From the NCBI GenBank assembly GCA_030323885.1, contig CM059198.1, forward strand, positions 79,429,911-79,493,910: DNA of 64,000 nt. The letters are read 5' to 3'. The notes beneath the pieces are model-generated. The model saw only the letters and a program-made list of their open reading frames with translations. It made no database searches and was not told where the DNA came from. Positions 1 to 10,149 of this stretch are shown here, piece by piece. The position numbers were made by a program, and so were the translations under genes. Every line of letters starts with the position of its first letter. Position 1 is the stretch's first letter. The DNA is from Branchipolynoe longqiensis (taxonomy: Eukaryota > Annelida > Polychaeta > Phyllodocida > Polynoidae).

Positions 1-329
1 TCCATGTCTTCTGTAGTTTGTCTGTATCTATTGAATTTGTATCTGGTTACCGTAATATTCTCGTTACCGGCACAATATTTTCTGAACGCTTCCACAAGTG
101 GCGCATACTTTTCTTTCTCTGACTCTTGAAACGTGAACGTTTTATGCAACTTTTGCGCTTCTTTCCCGGCAATATGCAAAAATATGCTACATTGCACGCG
201 CTCTGCCTTACCTGAGGCTCCAGTGGCAGTTGCGAATATCTCAAACAAAGTGAACCAATCTCTCCAATTTACCGCCAAGTTACCTTCTAAACTCAAGGGC
301 GCCGGTGCTTTAAGTCCAGTGAGTGCCAT
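1..329 (-). CDS. Ty3/gypsy Gag N-terminus (partial, runs off window)
   Basis: The minus strand is open from an ATG at 329-327 to the window edge, about 109 codons. The start reads MALTGLKAPAPLSLEGN followed by a W-rich helix region (NWRDWFTLFEIF). This matches the start of the second gypsy Gag in this window at 50563, so both belong to one family. The Gag would package element RNA in a cytoplasmic particle. A primer-binding site and LTR lie immediately upstream on the minus strand (347-520), which supports the start codon. No stop is seen in the visible part; intactness beyond the window is unknown. Confidence 0.75.
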   Translation of the reverse strand, partial: MALTGLKAPAPLSLEGNLAVNWRDWFTLFEIFATATGASGKAERVQCSIFLHIAGKEAQKLHKTFTFQESEKEKYAPLVEAFRKYCAGNENITVTRYKFNRYRQTTEDM

Positions 330-346
330 TCTCACAACCCGTTATA

Positions 347-358
347 CATCTGACACCA
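347..358 (-). promoter_or_regulatory. Primer-binding site, tRNA-Leu type
   Basis: On the minus strand the LTR is followed directly by TGGTGTCAGA, which pairs with the CCA end of animal tRNA-Leu. The same ten bases follow the LTR at 50535, so the two gypsy copies share a primer type. Confidence 0.65.
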
Positions 359-520
359 TGTAGAGTACTGAAGAGTGGACACGACAAGCTCTAGTACAGA
401 AGTGTTTTATTATGTCTTTGGGTTCACCACTACAACTCGGTTTCCGTCACATGACACATTCCCCTACTGGGTGCGTTCGTAAAGTCCCTCCGCCGGATAT
501 TCATAAACTCATATCTTACA
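359..520 (-). repeat. Short LTR of the left gypsy element
   Basis: A 162-bp block bounded by TG...CA with inverted ends (TGTA...TACA) sits between unrelated sequence and the primer-binding site. On the minus strand it contains an AATAAAA polyadenylation signal near position 410. It is the 5' LTR; its partner would lie left of the window, so identity between LTRs cannot be tested here. Confidence 0.65.
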
Positions 521-790
521 GGTGGGAGCGAGGATAACGAATCAACAAAAAACAAAATATGGATAATAAAAAATAAAAAAAAAAACTGGAAAAAAAAGAA
601 CAAGCTCGGATTCCGATTCGGAAATCCAATCCCAATGGCCTAGATTCATAATGATTGAATCTAGTGTGCCCGACCAACCTATAATGAATTGGAATAATTA
701 TGTAGCCACATGGCCTTGAACTTGAACTGTTTAAGGAACAGTCTCCCCCAAACCTAAGGGGAGGGGGAGAACGCCTGTCACTGCCCCAAA

Positions 791-1098
791 ATGACAGTGG
801 CAGGTGGTTCTCTAATTCAGTGGAATTGCAGAGGGTTCAAGGGCAGCATTGAAGAGTTATCTCTTCTGTGCTGCAACCTCAACCCTCTTGCCCTTTGCTT
901 ACAAGAAACTCACTTGAGAGCTTCTGAGAATTGTAGTCGGATGGAGACCGAGCCGCTGGCGGCTCCTTCATCCTGGTTAGACATGATATTGTATGTACAC
1001 CAGTGTTGTTAGACACAACACTACAGGCTGTAGCTGTCCGTCTGACGCTACATAAGACTATAACTCTCTGTTCCAGCTGTGTTCCTCTGAGCTCCATT
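791..1098 (+). pseudogene. LINE copy A endonuclease, N-terminal part
   Basis: Translation reads IQWNCRGFKGSIEEL and then ALCLQETHL, the first two motifs (N and E) of the APE-type endonuclease-exonuclease-phosphatase fold that nicks target DNA in LINE retrotransposition. One frame runs to about 930. After a small deletion the domain continues in another frame with CVPLSS near 1085. The reading is cut at 1099 by the copy B insertion. Confidence 0.75.
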
Positions 1099-1109
1099 CT
1101 CACCTTACA
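1099..1109. repeat. Target-site duplication, left (CTCACCTTACA)
   Basis: The 11-bp word CTCACCTTACA occurs here and at 4272-4282, exactly flanking the minus-strand LINE copy B. It lies inside the endonuclease gene of copy A, and one copy is surplus to its reading frame. Confidence 0.9.
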
Positions 1110-4100
1110 TTGATTGATTGATTGATTGGTGGTTACTTTACGCCGTGTCGGCAGCATAGGCCATATTCACAGCGAGAAATGTTTGTTTTTTGTTCAAACC
1201 ATCACTTTTACATGTAAAAGCAGACAATCAACTATGTGCCAATAGACACTAATTAAATTAGAAAGCTCACAATCATATATCTGTGGTCAAGGGAAACAAA
1301 TTCCCATAGAAAAAGAAAAGTTTCATTAATAATTAATAGAATCCATTTAGTAAACTATATAAGGTGGTACAGTCCAGCTGCCCTCAAAAAGGCTAAAATG
1401 TTTTCCTGTTTTACCTTAGTAAAAAGGTCATGCATACTGCCTGCAGTGTAGAACCGTTGGCGCAGGGCCAAAAAATCAACGCAACTTAGTAAAATGTGTT
1501 TGAGTGTCAGTGGGGACTGACACCCAATACATTCAGGGGGAGGTTCCCCCTTGAGCAGAAAAGCATGTGTAAGCCACGAGTGGCCAACACGGCAGCGACT
1601 AAGGACCACTTGGTCCCGCCGACCTCCCGCATGAGTCTGTGGTGGCTTTCCCACAGATGGTTCAATTTCTTTAAGTTTATTGATGTTTTCATCCCACTCA
1701 TGTTGCCATTTGGATTTTATGTGGGTGGCTATTAGTGGTTTCAGATCAGAGTGAGGGATCAGACACGGTTCAAGATCACAGTTCAGGGCCTTCTTCGCAG
1801 CCCGATCAGCTCGTTCGTTTCCTTGTATGCCAGCATGGCCAGGCACCCAGCACAGGTGGATATCATACCCATCTGCTGTCAGTTGGTTCATTTTATAAAT
1901 GACCGTTGCTAGAATAGGGTGATTCGTTTTCAGTCCAGCAACAGCCAGGAGGCAAGAGAAGGAATCACTGTATATAACATAGTTAGTGTGGTTGGATACC
2001 TCGATACACTCCAAAGCGAGAAGGAGTGCTCGGGCCTCTGCAGTGAAAATCGAGCTCTGATCGGGCAAACTTACACCAAATTTTTCCCGTCGGCAGACTG
2101 CCGCAGCAGCTACCCGGCTTTGGTCTTTCGAACCATCAGTGTATATGGAGAGGTGGTCTGCAAACTGGCCTTGAATCTCTGCATGCAGTCCTTTGTACTC
2201 GAGTGGATGTGTCCCAGATTTCCTCAGTTCCGTGAGTCGGAGGATAACCGATGGCTTTCTCAACGACCACGGGGGATGTTCTGGGACTTTGGCATCCTCC
2301 AACACGTCCAAATCCACGCCTAAGGCCTCCAAATGAGGTTTCATTCGGAGCCTCAGTGGCCGGATGTAATTTGGCCTGGCTTCATACCTGGATTCGTCAT
2401 GTTGCTCGAATAGACAATTGTGTGCAGGATTCAATGCATTAGTTTTTATCTTGACTACATATTGCATGGCCAGTTTGATTCTCCTGTTATTAAGTGATGG
2501 TTCATTGGCTTCGACATAAAGGCTCTGAACTGGTGAGGTGCGGAAGGCCCCAAGGGCCAAGCGCAGTCCCTGGTGGTGGATCGTGTCTAGCAGCCCAATA
2601 TATGATTTCCTTGCGGAACCATATACTATGCTGCCGTAATCCACTCGTGAACGAACCAAGGTTCTGTACACGGAGAGCAGAACATCTCTGTCCGCTCCCC
2701 ACTCTGAGCTGGACAGCACCCTCAGAATATCCAGCGCTTTCAGGCATCTTGTTTTCAGGTACTTTATATGTGGCACAAAAGACAGTTTTGCGTCGAGAAT
2801 GAGGCCCAGAAATTTGGTTTTCTCAACGACTTTAATGGGATCCCCATCCAGGGTCAGCTCCGGTTCCGCATGTATTCTACGCAGCAGGCAGAAGTGCATG
2901 CAGACTGTTTTGGTCTTGGAAAATTTGAAACCGTTCAGAACTGACCATCGATGGATCCCATTTATGCTTGGTTGTAGCTGTCTCTCTATGACATTCATGT
3001 TAGCACCGCTGTAATATAAAACAAAGTCGTCCACGAAAAGACTACAGGAGACCCCCTGCTTTACAGCAGCAGCAATACCATTGACCTTGACCCCGAAAAG
3101 GGTCACGGCCAGTATGCTGCCTTGAGGTACTCCTAGTTCCTGTGAGTGTAGGCGGGAATAGGTAGTCTTGACACGGACGCGGAAATGCCTGAAGGCTAGA
3201 AAGTTCCTGATGAAAATTGGCAAGTGGCCACGAAGGCCAATCGCATGAAGATCCTCCATGATGCCATGCTGCCACGTTGTGTCATAGGCTTTTTCGAGGT
3301 CGAAAAAGACAGCCACAACGTGCTCCTTCTTAAGGAAAGCATCTCTTATGAAGGTCTCCATGCACACCAAATGGTCGAGGGTGCTGCGGCCCCGTCTGAA
3401 GCCACATTGAAGGTTGGACAGGTGGTGTCCTGACTCCAGTAGCCAGACGAGGCGGTTGTTTACCATGCGCTCCATGGTTTTACAGATGCAGCTTGTAAGG
3501 GCTATGGGACGATAGTTGTGGGCTTCACTCTGGTCTTTACCAGGTTTGGGAATCGGTATTACTGTCGCCTCCCGCCAAGAGGCGGGGACGACACCCGACT
3601 CCCAGATGTTGTTGAAGAGTTGAAGCAACAGTCTCAGTCCATGTTCAGGGAGATGTTTCAAAAATTGATAATGAATTCCATCAGGTCCAACTGCTGTGTC
3701 ATGCGAGCTTTCCAAAGAACACCTCAACTCATCCATACTGAATGGGGAGTTGTAGTGCTCCTCGCCATCGGAAGAAAAGTCCAAGAGCTTTTGCTCTTGG
3801 CGTTCCTTGACCACCCGAAAGCCCGGGAGGCAGTTTGCCAAAGACGAGTTTCCAGCAAAGGTGCGAGCCAATTCTTCACTTATTTCGTCGAGTGATGTGA
3901 GAATGGTGCCATTGTGTTTCAAGTGCTGGACTACAGAAGAATCACCTCCCCTTCGTTTGATTCTTCTGATCATTGTCCATACTTTGCCCAACGGCGTGTG
4001 CATGGTGATGCTAGAAACAAATTGTCTCCAACACTGCCTCCGCGCTTCTTTGATTGTTCTGCGAGCGCGAGCGCGCAGAATTTTAAAGAGCGCCAGATTT

Positions 4101-4271
4101 TCAGCAGTCGGTCTCCTGTGGAATTTACGCTGAGCTTTCTTTCGTTCCTTAATAGCCCTCCTACAGCCGTCATCTAACCATGGAGGCATCAAACGCTTGG
4201 GAGTTGCCGAGGTCTTCGGAACAGTTTTCTCCGCGATCCATCTCAGCATCTCAGTGAAGGCATCGATGTCA
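1110..4271 (-). mobile_element. LINE copy B, 5'-truncated, inserted in copy A
   Basis: A 3162-bp minus-strand copy of the same LINE family. Its 3' tail is a (CAAT)n-type simple repeat at 1110-1128 (TTGATTGATTGATTGATTGG on the plus strand). The 3' UTR is 1128-1354, and the coding region is cut off within ORF2 downstream of the endonuclease. The 5' truncation, tail repeat and 11-bp target duplication are typical of target-primed reverse transcription. Confidence 0.92.
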
Positions 4272-4390
4272 CTCACCTTACAAGAATTGGATGCTCTTGT
4301 CAGCCAGTTACTGTCCCCATATTTACTTATGGGTGACTTTAATGGCCACAACCCACTGTGGGGAGTGAGCACTAGGAACCCAAATGGCAA
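1355..4390 (-). CDS. LINE ORF2: reverse transcriptase-RNase H, copy B
   Basis: An open frame of 1011 codons. The first 40 or so come from antisense copy A sequence; genuine LINE coding starts near 4271 (DIDAFTEMLRW). The RT fingers and palm carry PIPKPGKD, the NYRPIAL box, GFRRGRSTLD, FFDLEKAYD and the catalytic FVDD (about 3021-3047). An RNase H domain follows with YTDGS, the E of TAEARALLLALE, YSDS and the late H/D in VPGHAG...ERAD, so the four acidic/His positions are all present. The end has a C-x2-C-x7-H-x4-C knuckle. The endonuclease is missing, so it is not a complete element, but absence of any stop in about 970 codons indicates a young copy. It is most like the I/Nimb group; the exact clade needs a tree. 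Confidence 0.9.
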   Translation of the reverse strand: MPFGFLVLTPHSGLWPLKSPISKYGDSNWLTRASNSCKVSDIDAFTEMLRWIAEKTVPKTSATPKRLMPPWLDDGCRRAIKERKKAQRKFHRRPTAENLALFKILRARARRTIKEARRQCWRQFVSSITMHTPLGKVWTMIRRIKRRGGDSSVVQHLKHNGTILTSLDEISEELARTFAGNSSLANCLPGFRVVKERQEQKLLDFSSDGEEHYNSPFSMDELRCSLESSHDTAVGPDGIHYQFLKHLPEHGLRLLLQLFNNIWESGVVPASWREATVIPIPKPGKDQSEAHNYRPIALTSCICKTMERMVNNRLVWLLESGHHLSNLQCGFRRGRSTLDHLVCMETFIRDAFLKKEHVVAVFFDLEKAYDTTWQHGIMEDLHAIGLRGHLPIFIRNFLAFRHFRVRVKTTYSRLHSQELGVPQGSILAVTLFGVKVNGIAAAVKQGVSCSLFVDDFVLYYSGANMNVIERQLQPSINGIHRWSVLNGFKFSKTKTVCMHFCLLRRIHAEPELTLDGDPIKVVEKTKFLGLILDAKLSFVPHIKYLKTRCLKALDILRVLSSSEWGADRDVLLSVYRTLVRSRVDYGSIVYGSARKSYIGLLDTIHHQGLRLALGAFRTSPVQSLYVEANEPSLNNRRIKLAMQYVVKIKTNALNPAHNCLFEQHDESRYEARPNYIRPLRLRMKPHLEALGVDLDVLEDAKVPEHPPWSLRKPSVILRLTELRKSGTHPLEYKGLHAEIQGQFADHLSIYTDGSKDQSRVAAAAVCRREKFGVSLPDQSSIFTAEARALLLALECIEVSNHTNYVIYSDSFSCLLAVAGLKTNHPILATVIYKMNQLTADGYDIHLCWVPGHAGIQGNERADRAAKKALNCDLEPCLIPHSDLKPLIATHIKSKWQHEWDENINKLKEIEPSVGKPPQTHAGGRRDQVVLSRCRVGHSWLTHAFLLKGEPPPECIGCQSPLTLKHILLSCVDFLALRQRFYTAGSMHDLFTKVKQENILAFLRAAGLYHLI
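4272..4282. repeat. Target-site duplication, right (CTCACCTTACA)
   Basis: Second copy of the 11-bp word flanking LINE copy B. After it the copy A endonuclease continues with LQELDALVSQL. Confidence 0.9.
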
Positions 4391-5850
4391 GAGGATTGAG
4401 GACCTTGTGGATGGTCATCCACTGTGTGTATTGAACGACGATTCGTGCAAATATCTGCATCCCGCCTACAGAACATACTCTGGTCCAGAGCTGGTGCTGA
4501 ACTTTTCGTGGAGGGTCTGGAATGACCTCTGTGGGAGTGACCACTTTCCAATTATTCTTGCGCGAGAGGAGCTGGTAGCTGCATCAAGCCGACTGGCCCT
4601 CCTTCCGGACCCTATGCCGCGAGGAGTTCACTCCAGACATCAGTGACATTGATTCCTTCATTGAGATGCTGAGGTGGATCCCAGAGAAAACTGTTCCGAA
4701 GACTTCTACAACCCCTAAGTGTCTGACGCCTCCATGGTCGGCTATTAAGGAATGACAGAAAGCTTAGCATAGATTCCACAGGAGACGGACTGCTGAAAAT
4801 ATGGCGCTCTTTAGAATTTTGTGGGCTCACGCACGGAGAACAATCAATGAAGCGCAGAGGCAGTGCTGGAGACGATTCGTTTCTGGCATTACCATGCGTA
4901 TGCCATTGGGCAAAGTCTGGACGATGGTCAGAAGAATCAAGCGAATGGGAGATGATTCTTCTGTAGTCTAGCACTTGAAGCACAATGGCACCATTCTCAC
5001 ATCACTCAATGAAATAAGTGAAGAAGTGGAAATTCGTCTTTGGCAAGCTGCCTCCCAGGCTTTCTGGCCATCGAGGAATGCCAAGAGCATCAGCTCTTGG
5101 ACTTTTCCTCTGATGGCAGGGAGCACTACAACTCCCCATTTAGCATGGGTGAGTTGAGTTGTTCTCTAGAAAGCTTGCATGATACAGCACTTGGACCTGA
5201 TGGAATCCATTACAAATTCCTTAAGAATCTCCAAATCTGCACTGAGACTGTTGCTTCAACTCTTTAACAACATGTGGGAGTTGGGTCTCGTCCCCACCTC
5301 TTGGCGGGAGCCGACAGTAATACCAATTCCCAAACCTGGTAAAGACAAGAGTGAAGCCAACAAATATAGTCCTATAGCCCTCATGCGCTGCATCTGTAAA
5401 ACCATGGAGCGTATGGTTAGCAAAAGCCTTGATTGGCTACTGGAGTCAGGACACCGCTTGTTCAACCTCCAATGTGGCTTCAGACAAGACCGCAGCACCC
5501 TGGACCATTTGGTTCGTGTGGAGACCTTCATAAAATACGCCTTCCTTAAGAAGGAGCACGTTGTGACTGTCTTTTTCGATCTCGAAAAAGCCTATGACAC
5601 AATGCGGAGCTTGGCATTATGGAGGATCTCCATGCGATCGCCCTTTTATTCAGAATTTTAGGGCGCTCAGGCATTTTCGCATCCGCCCCAAGACTACATA
5701 TTCCAGGATTCGCAGGAATTGGGAGTACCCCAAGGCTGCATACTGGCAGTGACTCTTTTTGGAGTCAAGGTCAACAGTATTGCTGCCACTGTTAAAAGGG
5801 GTGTCTCCTGTAGTCTTTTCGTGGATGATTTTATTTTGTGCTACAGAGGT
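4272..5850 (+). pseudogene. LINE copy A: endonuclease C-terminus and RT
   Basis: The endonuclease continues with LLMGDFNGHNPLWG and ends at SDHFPIIL, the catalytic D/N and D/H motifs. The RT then follows in several frames: 4975-5157, 5040-5267 and 5179-5661. Stops and frameshifts break it (for example around 4740, 4970 and 5620). The palm motif SLFVDDFIL is readable at about 5810-5845. The many lesions make this copy clearly older than copy B inserted in it. Confidence 0.85.
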
Positions 5851-5861
5851 ACTGGTACGAA

Positions 5862-6112
5862 TGACTGATGGCTTCCTCAGCGACCACGGGGGATGTTCTG
5901 GGACCTGGGTATTCTCCAATACATCTAGATCCAAGTACAAAGCCTCCAAATGAGATTTCACCCAGAGCCCCAGGGGCTGAATGAAATTTAGGCTTGGCTT
6001 CATACTTGGAGTCATTGTGCGTCTCAAACATACAACTGTACGCAGGATTCGCTGCATTTAAAACAAATTTAACAACATATTGCATGGCCAGTTTGGTTCT
6101 CCTATTGTCAAT
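5862..6112 (-). pseudogene. Inverted LINE ORF2 fragment
   Basis: The minus strand reads a piece equivalent to copy B positions 2241-2490, the linker between RT and RNase H (RTKLAMQYVVK...). It abuts the plus-strand palm motif directly. It may be an inversion within copy A or a separate truncated insertion; no TSD is visible. Confidence 0.7.
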
Positions 6113-6837
6113 CAAAATTCAATATTTTTCCATATTTTGGGATATAATATTGATATAAATAGTAACTATTTGTTTTAGAGAATGGTTATTGTAATAGTGT
6201 GCCAAATATGAGCAAGATTCAAAAGCTTGTTTTGCTGCAATGAGCTTTACAAACATTGAAATGTTGAAAAGAATGCACTTACAGATGCTGTTTACATGAA
6301 AACAATTACACTTTTTGACATTTTAGGATGCAAATATCTTTTGATTCTCTGTAGATAGAACTCTAAAAAAATATAGGGTGTTACACTGTTATGAATAGGT
6401 GAACTATTTAGCATTTATTCAGTCTTGTTGCCGTTTTCCAAGAAAATACTAAGCTTTGAAAATGGCTATTTGGCCAAATCAGAATAATGTTGTTGTTATG
6501 AATTGCACTTTTTGACATTGTCTTATTATAAATCTGCTTGACGAATTGCTTTAGGAATTGACAATTTAAATTTCTTTATATATGTAGAATGGAAATTGGT
6601 TAGCAGAACTCCCTTCACATCCTTCCACTTTTTTATTATATTTGGTCAAAGTTCCACTTTTAATTCAAGATTAATACATCTTTATATTTTAATTTTAACA
6701 AATTATTATATCAAGAAGGATAATATACATAGCCTAACTGTTTTTGGATTTAGGCTTGTACTATCAATGTCTACAGGATGGAATAAAAATATTGCACCCT
6801 ATGCATATTTTTTGCTGCCGGTACCTAGTAGTATGGT
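6113..6837. other. AT-rich stretch, no gene seen
   Basis: AT-rich sequence without long frames or recognised repeats. It separates the LINE complex from the first SINE. Confidence 0.5.
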
Positions 6838-7021
6838 GACATCAGGGAGCCTAGGTAGTGTAATGGTTAGCACACTAACCCAGAATGCAAAGAGATGTGG
6901 GTTCGATTCCCACTCTATGCACGATATTTCCCATTTTCATCAACCCCACGACACTGGTTACCGTGACCATGATCCTGCACAAGCTATGCGCTGCATAGTT
7001 GTTGAACCTACCCTGTGTATG
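6838..7021 (+). mobile_element. SINE 1, tRNA-derived head and body
   Basis: The head contains an A box (TAGTGTAATGGTTAGCAC, as in tRNA-Gln/Glu) at about 6857 and a B box (GGGTTCGATTCCC) at about 6899, spaced as in a pol III promoter. The body continues to 7021 (ATATTTCCCATTTTCATC...) and is shared with SINE 2 at 13777/14624. The 3' part resumes at 7569 after the MITE. Confidence 0.75.
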
Positions 7022-7024
7022 TAA

Positions 7025-7568
7025 AGCCGTGTTTACACGGGCGAGTTAAAACGGCTCATATAATCCCTCACATTCGCCGTGTAAACAGGACTCTGAGGCG
7101 GATTAGGGCTGATTCGCTTCATATGATTCACTTTATGTAAACCACCTTGCCAGGTGGTTTATATGAAGCGATTCCGCTGGTTCCCGGGCGGCGATAGTGT
7201 AAAATAGCGGTGCTCGCCGGCTACATGCTCAGCTTTAACTATCGCTGGTGCCCGGCAGTGTTAGGGACCGATTAGGCCGAAATCTATTGAATGCGTTCAT
7301 ATTTAACAGAATTACATTCTCAAATAATGAATTTTAATTAAATTAACCCTAAATTACAAGCGATATTAACGTAGCAGCTGCATCGGCGTCGAATCGCCGA
7401 GTGTAAACAAAACAAATAACAGTGCTCGCCGGCTACAGGCGGAACTAAGGCTGCTGTTTCCCGGCGCCGAAACACTTTCAAACTCGCTTTGTGTAAACGC
7501 GCCACTACTTCGCTTCATATAAATCGATTTGCCTAATTCGCTTCACAATTGCCCGTGTAAACACGGCT
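7025..7568. mobile_element. MITE 1 inside SINE 1
   Basis: 544 bp bounded by inverted repeats AGCCGTGTTTACACGGGC / GCCCGTGTAAACACGGCT and flanked by TAA on both sides (7022-7024, 7569-7571). A 3-bp TWA duplication is the habit of PIF/Harbinger elements, so this is tentatively a Harbinger-type MITE. It has no coding capacity. Its middle (7283-7400) resembles the core of MITE 2. Confidence 0.65.
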
Positions 7569-7665
7569 TAAGTGCGTTGCATTGCCTGTGTCTATATAAT
7601 TGTAAGCATTACAAAACTTACAATTCCAGGGGGACGAGTATAGTGGTTTGCAAGTTAGATAACAG
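7569..7665 (+). mobile_element. SINE 1, 3' part
   Basis: The words ATTGTAAGCATTACAAAAC and CCAGGGGGACGAGTATAGTG match 13680-13735 beside SINE 2, so this is taken as the 3' end of the SINE cut by MITE 1. Confidence 0.5.
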
Positions 7666-8194
7666 GCATCTCAGATGGAGCTGTTGCGATTATGGTTGGT
7701 CGCACTGGTTCTGACAACTGGAATACAACACTCAATACAAGGTAGGTGCAGGGTTTGTACTGGTCATAAAAGAACCGCTTAAAAGTACTAACTTTTGAAA
7801 ATGCAAAAATGATATATTGAAAAGTCCTCTAATTATACAAAGAGTAGTATAAGTCATTAAAAATTACCCAAAAACATGACAAATATGATTCATAAGTAGC
7901 ATCAAGCATGCTGATGTCAGGAATCTAACTTTGTTTAGCCTAATATTTTTAGAAGGTAACTTGCACTTAACGTATTTTTGTTGTTAGGCCAAGTTAATTC
8001 TTTGAATGCAGTAATTTACCCTGTGTATGTATATATAAGGAGTATAAATATTATGCGTATATACAGGCCGGAAGGAAATCATTTTATTATTAATATTATC
8101 GATCGATTAATAATTAATTATCTTGCATTTTTGGGCTTGTTATGGGTATTTCGATATTGTCCAATCAAAGCCCTTCCCCTGCGAGCCCAGGACT
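7666..8194. other. AT-rich stretch, no gene seen
   Basis: No supported coding region or repeat before the left repeat of the first YR element. Confidence 0.45.
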
Positions 8195-8270
8195 GCCCTA
8201 GGTGGGCCCCAAACGGCGGGTTCGGCAGTCGGGCCGCCATATTTGTTCATTGGTGCCCAAGATTTCAAAC
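8195..8270 (+). repeat. Split direct repeat A1 of YR element 2
   Basis: 76 bp sharing GCGGGTTCGGCAGTCGG and CATTGGTGCCCAAGATTTC with 13164-13239. Confidence 0.75.
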
Positions 8271-8695
8271 TAGGAGGAGGTTGGTTGAAACAGTCTACCT
8301 GTTGCTACCTGCATCAACCTGTGCTACGATGATTGAACTAGGGACAGCAGACGACTGCGTGTCAGTGCCGACGAAGAGGTTGTTGTGTGCTTCTAGGCTA
8401 GCTACAGGACTGATTAATTGAACAATCGATTCTGGAAATATTAAGGACAGTGGACGACGCCGACTGACGTGAGTACACAATTCTCGGCCCGGTTGCTAAA
8501 GTTAACCTACACAGGGACAGCGGACGACGGCGAATAGAACCGTACATACCAGTGACTTTGCTATTCATCGGTTTGATAAAGAACTATGTTAATATTGAAT
8601 GAAATCTGTTACTTGAGAATTTTGACTGGTTAGGCATGTGACGGCGATTACGGACCTTGGTACGGCCAGCTACGGACCTTGGTACGGTTATAGAC

Positions 8696-8764
8696 ATGGC
8701 AGATATTGCAGGAAGGACCAAGGTTCAAGCTAAACAAATCGCCGCCGCCGCCGCTTACAAGTAA
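8696..8764 (+). other. Possible short leader ORF ending at a splice-donor-like site
   Basis: A 22-codon frame (MADIAGRTKVQAKQI..., ending in an alanine run) ends where AAGTAAGT forms a good splice-donor match (8761). It may be a leader exon of the gag transcript, or chance. Two TACGGACCTTGGTACGG repeats precede it (from about 8649). Confidence 0.2.
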
Positions 8765-9077
8765 GTCTTAGCCGTCAACGCACAGCGGCAAAGCGTCTAC
8801 ACACACTAGGAGATCGGCAGTGGATCGCCTTAAATCAGCTAATTGAGCCTGCATGTGCTTTGTACGACATACAGCCGGATCCACCCAGGCCGGGCTATGT
8901 GTTGAATTAACTGTTCATAATATATAATATATATATGAGACTATCTAGACTCTGTCAAATATTGGGCCCTGATTGATCTATGATCTCTGTGAGGATCGCA
9001 CCAGCTGTGCAGTCAACAGGAAGGACTCGGAAATGTTTGGATCGAGAATCTGAGGGCTCGGATCGTGGGAGAAAGAG

Positions 9078-10067
9078 ATGGTCTATTGCACGGATTGCGG
9101 GGAAAAGCATGACCAAGGAGATACGGTGAGCTGTGTGAGCAATAAGGACTTGAATAAGTCACACACAGGGAGGACTACTAGGAGTATAGCGGCAAGGATG
9201 GCAAAGGAGATGGAGGGCGTGGGTGAGTCAGCGATGGCGGAAATGTCAATCACCGAGAAGGAGAGAAGGGCGCAAGAGGAGATCGATAGTCTTGAGAGGG
9301 CTCTGAAACTAGGGAGGCTAGAGGAGTGGTTATTGAACCTGAGGGCGGAGCGGGAGGCCCAAATTCGAAGGGCTCATGAAATCGAACATGGCAGATTTGA
9401 AAGCAAGACGGTTCCCGCCAAAATGGAAGATCAGCCACAGAACTTGGAATCGTCACGGGAAGCTCCGACATCTGGTTACTCGGATTTCGGAAGATCGCGC
9501 AGAAGATCGAGGGAGGATGCAACGTCACACCGTAGATCGAGGAGCGACAGCAGTGCCTCATGACAGAGACACAGTAAGTGGTCCCTTAAGCGGTACACTT
9601 TCGGTGGGAGGGATGTCAGGAAACTAAATATTCATGAACTAGTTGCGGCATGGACACTCTGGTGCTTGGATCTGCAAGAACTTAGTACGGCAGACTACCA
9701 TGCGTTCATTAAGCACATCCACATTATGAGCTGCCATGCACGAGATAATTACTACAAAGACTCCGCGCATGTTGATTATGCTCTAGCAGTAAGGAAAAAC
9801 GCAGAGTTAACTGGTTATGTGGACTTTGCCAAGAAGAACGACGAAGAAAGTGTCCTACACTATGGGGCGCATAACCAGAGGGGCAAAAGAACAGGGACTA
9901 AAGAGACTGGAGCAACACGGAGATCTACGGGTAACCCTGTCTCCCGAGCGTGTTATGCTTGGAATGGGGAGGCCGGTTGTTCACCCACTGAGGAGGAGTG
10001 TCGCTATGTGCACATCTGCTCCAAATGCGGGGCAAAGTCGCACAAGAGGTTTAAGTGCAAGGAATGA
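9078..10067 (+). pseudogene. Gag-like protein of YR element 2
   Basis: Starts at ATG 9078 (MVYCTDCGEKH) and runs to 9563, where a frameshift breaks it. Homology resumes by 9590-9666 and runs to TGA 10065-10067. The N-terminus has a Cys/His cluster (C4, C7, H11, C19). The middle is charged and RS-rich. The C-terminus carries C-x8-C-x6-C-x3-H followed by C-x2-C-x4-H-x4-C, spacing identical to the Gag at 21163. This fits nucleic-acid binding. The stop is UGA followed by C, as in the intact relative. Confidence 0.8.
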
Positions 10068-10149
10068 CTGGGTGGAAGTAGGAACTATCGCTCGACGGAT
10101 CGCAGGACAGCTACAACATAAAACGCACACGGCCGATCACCTGGCCCTA

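Larger units (their letters stand above)
535..6112 (+). mobile_element. LINE copy A (I/Nimb-like), interrupted by copy B
   Basis: An older plus-strand LINE. Its parts in order are: an A-rich ORF1 start remnant (about 545-700, matching the ORF1 start of copy C at 16650); the endonuclease N-terminus (791-1098); then, after the inserted copy B, the rest of the endonuclease and RT (4272-5850). A final piece is flipped (5862-6112, minus). Joining 1098 to 4272 restores endonuclease colinearity, so this is one element split by a later insertion. Confidence 0.85.
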
